Of a stretch of 64,000 nucleotides of DNA, positions 60,929 through 64,000 are shown in pieces. Every line of letters begins with the position of its first letter. Position 1 is the first letter of the stretch. Source of the DNA: Orientallactaga sibirica (lineage: Eukaryota > Chordata > Mammalia > Rodentia > Dipodidae); NCBI GenBank assembly GCA_036365145.1, contig JAEOAD010001365.1:3369001-3433000 (forward strand), given 5' to 3'. The translations under genes were made by a program, and so were the position numbers. Below the pieces are notes generated by a model. That model made no database searches, was not told the origin of the DNA, and saw only the letters and a program-made list of their open reading frames with translations.

Positions 60929-61070
60929 CAGGCATGGTGGTGCACACCTGTAATGGCAGCCTTTGGGAAGGCGGGGGAGCTGTGAATTTGAGGATAATCT
61001 GGGCTGCATAGTGAGTTCCAGGCCAGCCTAGGCTAGCTACATGTGAGATCCTGTCTCAAAACAAACAAAT
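60929..61070 (+). mobile_element. B1-like SINE, old
   Basis: 'gccaggcatggtggtgcaca' to 'gagatcctgtctc'. Confidence 0.8.
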
Positions 61071-61071
61071 A

Positions 61072-61350
61072 GGGCTGGAGAGATGGCTTAGCGGCTAAGG
61101 CGCCTGCCTGCTAAGCCTAATAACCAGGTTCCAATCTCCAGGTCCCACGTTTAGCCAGATGCAAAGTGACGCAAGGGCGCAATGCCGCACTTGCCCACAA
61201 GGGGGCGCACACATCTGGATTTCGTTCACAGCAGCTAAGACACTGCTGGCGCTTCCATCTATGTCTCCCTCTCCCTCTCTGTCTCTCTCTGTCTCTCTCT
61301 CCAAAAATAAATAAATAAATAAATAATAAAAAAATTAAAAACAAACTAAA
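61072..61350 (+). mobile_element. DIP SINE, long CpG-rich variant
   Basis: 'gggctggagagatggcttag', 'gacgcaagggcgcaatgccg', 'gcacttgcccacaagggggc'. (TAAA)n tail. Near consensus, so young. Confidence 0.95.
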
Positions 61351-61375
61351 AAAGAACCCATTCCTTTATTTTTTA

Positions 61376-61447
61376 CAATATATATATATATATTATATAT
61401 TTAATATATTATTAATATATTATTAATATTATATATATATATTTTAT
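61376..61447 (+). repeat. AT-only palindromic tract
   Basis: About 70 bp of (AT)n and TTAATATATTA units, self-complementary. Confidence 0.95.
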
Positions 61448-61510
61448 TTATTTGAGAGAAAGAGGCAGAGAGAGAGAGGGAGAGAATGGGGGTGCCAGGG
61501 CTTTGGCCCT
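61448..61510 (-). mobile_element. DIP SINE tail fragment
   Basis: 'tttatttatttgagagaaag' to 'gggggtgccagggctttgg'; the rest of the element is missing. Confidence 0.65.
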
Positions 61511-61597
61511 ATGTTACTAATTCCAAGTCAAAGCCCTTCCACCAAGGATGAGTTGGCTTCTGGGGCCCCAGTTTCTGCGTGGGGGGAAGCCCTCTTT

Positions 61598-61785
61598 CTC
61601 TTTTTTAAAAATATTTTATTCAAGGAGAGAGAAAGAGAGAGTTGTGTCCGAGTCCTGCTCTTGCAAATGAACTCTAGACCCATGTGTCCCTTTGTGTGTC
61701 TTTACATGGGTGCTGGAGAATTGAACCCAGGCCATCGGGCTTTCAAGCACGTGTCTGTTGTCTCTGAGCCATGTATGTCTCCAGC
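61598..61785 (-). mobile_element. DIP SINE, diverged
   Basis: 'ctgagccatgtatgtctccagc' end, with losses in the middle. Confidence 0.78.
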
Positions 61786-62400
61786 ACACGCCCTGTCTCT
61801 GAAGGAAGCTCCTGCGTTAGGTGAATGGATGTGAGCAGAAGAGCCAGCCGTGTCCTCATCACACGAGATAAGACTGTGTTATGTGGCACCTGAGGTTGGT
61901 GACTCTATAACTTTGCCCACCTATCTTGAGTGACAACGGCCATCATTCTCATCACACTGTGCTGTCATACCCATACAATGCCTGTGGCAGCCCGAATGTC
62001 AGGCTACAGGGCCGTGGCTGTCATCAGTTGTCCCTCTGGTTCTGCCAGGAGCCCTACATTGTTTGGAACAACTGCCCTGAACATTCCCGAGCACTCTCAA
62101 GTTTGTCCTCGTGGCCCCTTGTTCCGGATCGAGGAGAAACTTCATTTTTAGGTGTCTTCAAGGCCAGTACAAGTGTTCCTCTGTCTCCAGAATCATGGAG
62201 GTCTGAGGGTGATCGGGTTAGGACCATCTTGGCATATAGATAGCGTTCTCTAGGAAGTACAGCTGATGGAGGTAAGCTCAGTCAATTTCAAGTCTGGGCT
62301 CAGTCAATTTCAAGCCTTCTCTTTGTTAGGGTTTAACTGGGTGTTTCCTCAGTTCTCAAAGTCATACTTTTTGGTTCACACAATCCAGATAATGAGTTAC
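61786..62400. other. Unique sequence
   Basis: No repeat recognised. Short direct repeat 'gctcagtcaatttcaag' at 62276 and 62298. Confidence 0.4.
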
Positions 62401-62432
62401 TTTTCTTTTTTTTTTTTTTTTCCTTTCTTTTT

Positions 62433-62464
<32 letters not shown>

Positions 62465-62590
62465 TTTTTTTTTTTTTTTTTTTTGGTTTTTCAAGGTAGA
62501 GTTTCACTCTAGCCCAGGCTGACCTGGAATTCATGATGTAGTCTCAGGGTGGCCTTGAACTCATGGTGATTCTCCTACCTCTGCCACCCG
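62401..62590 (-). mobile_element. B1 SINE with expanded pyrimidine tail
   Basis: T/(TTTC)n 62402-62484, then 'ggtttttcaaggtagagttt' to 'ctacctctgccacccgagt'. The left monomer end is missing because the R repeat follows. Confidence 0.85.
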
Positions 62591-62930
62591 AGTTACTTCT
62601 CTTGTTGCTGTGACCCATTGCCTCACACAGGCACTCAAGGGAGGAAGGGTTTTTTTATTTTGGCTTGCAGTTCAGAAAGCGCGGTCTGTCATGGTGAAGG
62701 CATGGCAGCTGGGGCACTGGGTCCTGGGGTGTGGCTTGTTACATGGCGCTGAGATGCTAGACCAGGCATCGCTTTCACCTACAGGTTGGGACTCCTTCAC
62801 CCAGTGAGGCACCCACCATGCTCCCAAGCTTCCAGAAACAGCACCAGCCACTGGGGAGAGATGATGTGCTCAAATGCATGATCTCGTTGGGGAACACTCA
62901 CTCAAGTCATAATGTAGGAATCAAAACATC
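62591..62930 (+). mobile_element. R repeat
   Basis: 'gagttacttctcttgttgct' head, 'aagggtttttttattttggc', 'cttccagaaacagcaccagc', 'ggggaacactcactcaag'. Confidence 0.62.
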
Positions 62931-63220
62931 ACGTGACAGTGACCACGGGCTGACTCAAAACTCACGGAAGCGTTGAGAAGTGACAATGGCATGTTTAGCA
63001 CGTAGACACCACTATCTCACCCTCCAAGGCTCAGGGACCACCGTGGAAGAGGTGGCAGAAAGAATGTAAGAGCCAAAGGCAGGGGAGGAGTGCTTACAAC
63101 TCTGTCTTCCAGACAGACACACAGTGGCCATAGCACTCGTGACCTCACAGCGGCTGACACTGTCTACACAAGACCTGCATAGTAAGAGGGGTGGGAAATG
63201 ATGACGTCAAAATAGAACAG
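62931..63220. other. Unique sequence
   Basis: Nothing recognised. Confidence 0.4.
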
Positions 63221-63440
63221 AGGGCTGGAGAGATGGCTTGGCGGTTAAGGCATTTGCCTGCAAAGTCAAAGGATCCCGGTTCAACTCCCCAAGACCCACG
63301 TTAGCCAGATGTACAAGGGGGGCGCATGCATCTGGAGTTCGTTTGCAGTGGATGGAGGCCCTGGCGTGCCCATTCTCCCTCTCTCTCTCCCTTTCTCGCT
63401 CTCAAATAAATAAATTAAATATCAAAAAACAAGATTTAAA
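63221..63440 (+). mobile_element. DIP SINE, young
   Basis: 'gggctggagagatggcttgg', full body, 'caaataaataaattaaatat'. Confidence 0.93.
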
Positions 63441-64000
63441 ACTATTTAAAAAACAAAAAAAGAAACTGTGTGATTTGAACATGAGGTCCATACTCAAGGT
63501 TCTATTTAGAACCCAAGCCAGAGAACCTTCTGGCAGCTGCCTCAGTGGACAAAAGCACGAGAACGGTGTATAATTTATAAAATATTCTTTATTTATTCCA
63601 AGGAACACAGTCAAGTAATCGCTTTAAAAACACACTTTTCAAAAGATTATGAGTCAGTCGTGTTGTGGCTTGGCTCTGAGTCCACGAGTGGGGGACAGTG
63701 GTGGGGACCACCAGCTGTGGCCATGTCTGGCTCTACACTGGCGGAGGTTTGGCGGGAAGAGGTTCAGTCCCAGCTCTCCGTCCAGTTGCTTGTAATCAAG
63801 AACTGTCGGTTCTAAGGGTTGTTTTCCCGGAAGTATAAATAGGATGAAAGAGTGGGTCATATGTACTGGTGTTTCTGCCTAGGATATTTATGATGCTAGC
63901 ATTTCTATGGAAAGATAGCATTTCCCTGCAAATTCAGAAATTCCTCCGTGGATGTAAAAGTCATGTTTTCTGCTGGTTGTTTTGAGGGGGTTACTAGGAT
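63441..64000. other. Unique sequence; possible 3' end of a minus-strand transcript
   Basis: SINE-free to the window end. On the minus strand a 68-codon frame (63860-63654) ends 57 bases before two overlapping AATAAA words. The peptide (contains LDYKQLDGELGLNLFPPNLR) is not recognised. It could be a last exon with a short UTR, plain 3' UTR, or chance. Confidence 0.3.
63588..63597 (-). terminator. Candidate double poly(A) signal
   Basis: Plus-strand 'tttatttatt' gives AATAAATAAA on the minus strand, followed about 30-40 bases on by 'CGTGCTTTTGTCC', a GU-rich downstream element. It is not in a recognised SINE tail. Confidence 0.35.

Noticed and set aside
1..64000. Operons, phage, defence systems or other prokaryotic gene clusters
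   Set aside because: SINEs, L1, L2, MaLR and microsatellites show mammalian nuclear DNA, and no bacterial-type gene organisation is present.

Overview
This is nuclear DNA from a rodent. The SINE content points to Dipodidae (jerboas), which I infer from memory of SINE families rather than from a search. Two SINEs saturate the window. One is a 7SL-derived B1-type element: plus-strand head 'gccgggcgtggtggc', 'aatcccagcactcgggaggc', tail 'gaccctacctcg' then A-rich. The other is a tRNA-derived element of the B2 superfamily that looks like the dipodid DIP family: head 'gggctggagagatggct', 'gcaaagcctaaggaccc', 'gccagatgcacaagg', 'cccattctctctct', tail (AAAT)n. Below these are called B1 and DIP. Three further classes recur. 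'B4-type' elements are an ID half plus a B1-like half. 'Composite' elements are a tRNA-like head, a B1-like middle and a CA-rich tail. 'R repeats' are about 350 bp, with head 'gttagtcagctttctg' and end 'gggggacatttca...ccaaac', and are probably related to rodent URR1-like non-autonomous DNA transposons.

I find no convincing complete gene. There is no recognisable protein family, tRNA or rRNA gene, and almost every long open frame is SINE, minisatellite or GC-rich sequence read through by chance. The best gene-like signal is on the minus strand at 27064-25848: a textbook branch point, pyrimidine tract and AG acceptor, then 44 open codons to a stop, then about 1.1 kb holding two later SINEs, then AATAAA with a GU-rich downstream element. 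It is unrecognised and weakly supported, but is the most checkable candidate. A second minus-strand poly(A)-site candidate lies near 63590.

Layout. 1-5.9 kb: SINEs, an L1 3' end, R repeats, and a homeodomain-site-rich unique patch near 4.25 kb. 5.9-11.2 kb: two old L1 3' regions riddled with later SINEs. 11.2-16.6 kb: dense SINEs, a 150-bp GGAA/GGGA tract and a younger L1 3' end. 16.6-18.2 kb: SINE-poor unique DNA. 19.25-21.18 kb: a complete non-autonomous MaLR-type LTR element on the minus strand, inserted in a B1 with a 5-bp target duplication. 21.2-32.9 kb: alternating SINE clusters and SINE-free AT-rich stretches rich in homeodomain, SOX and FOX-like words, the typical look of conserved enhancers in a gene desert, with a non-SINE duplicated segment at 25.36 and 27.52 kb. 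33-44 kb: SINE clusters with unique gaps. 44.5-45.95 kb: a roughly 28-copy, 52-bp minisatellite grown out of the ID half of a B4-type SINE. 46-56 kb: SINEs, two L2 relics and a MaLR solo LTR. 56.3-58.0 kb: GC-rich, CpG-containing unique block. 58-64 kb: R repeats, SINEs and unique sequence.

No undescribed multi-gene system is visible. The interest lies in the SINE-derived minisatellite with higher-order structure, the datable nested insertions, the candidate terminal exon and the candidate regulatory islands. All repeat limits are read by eye and may be off by 5-20 bases.
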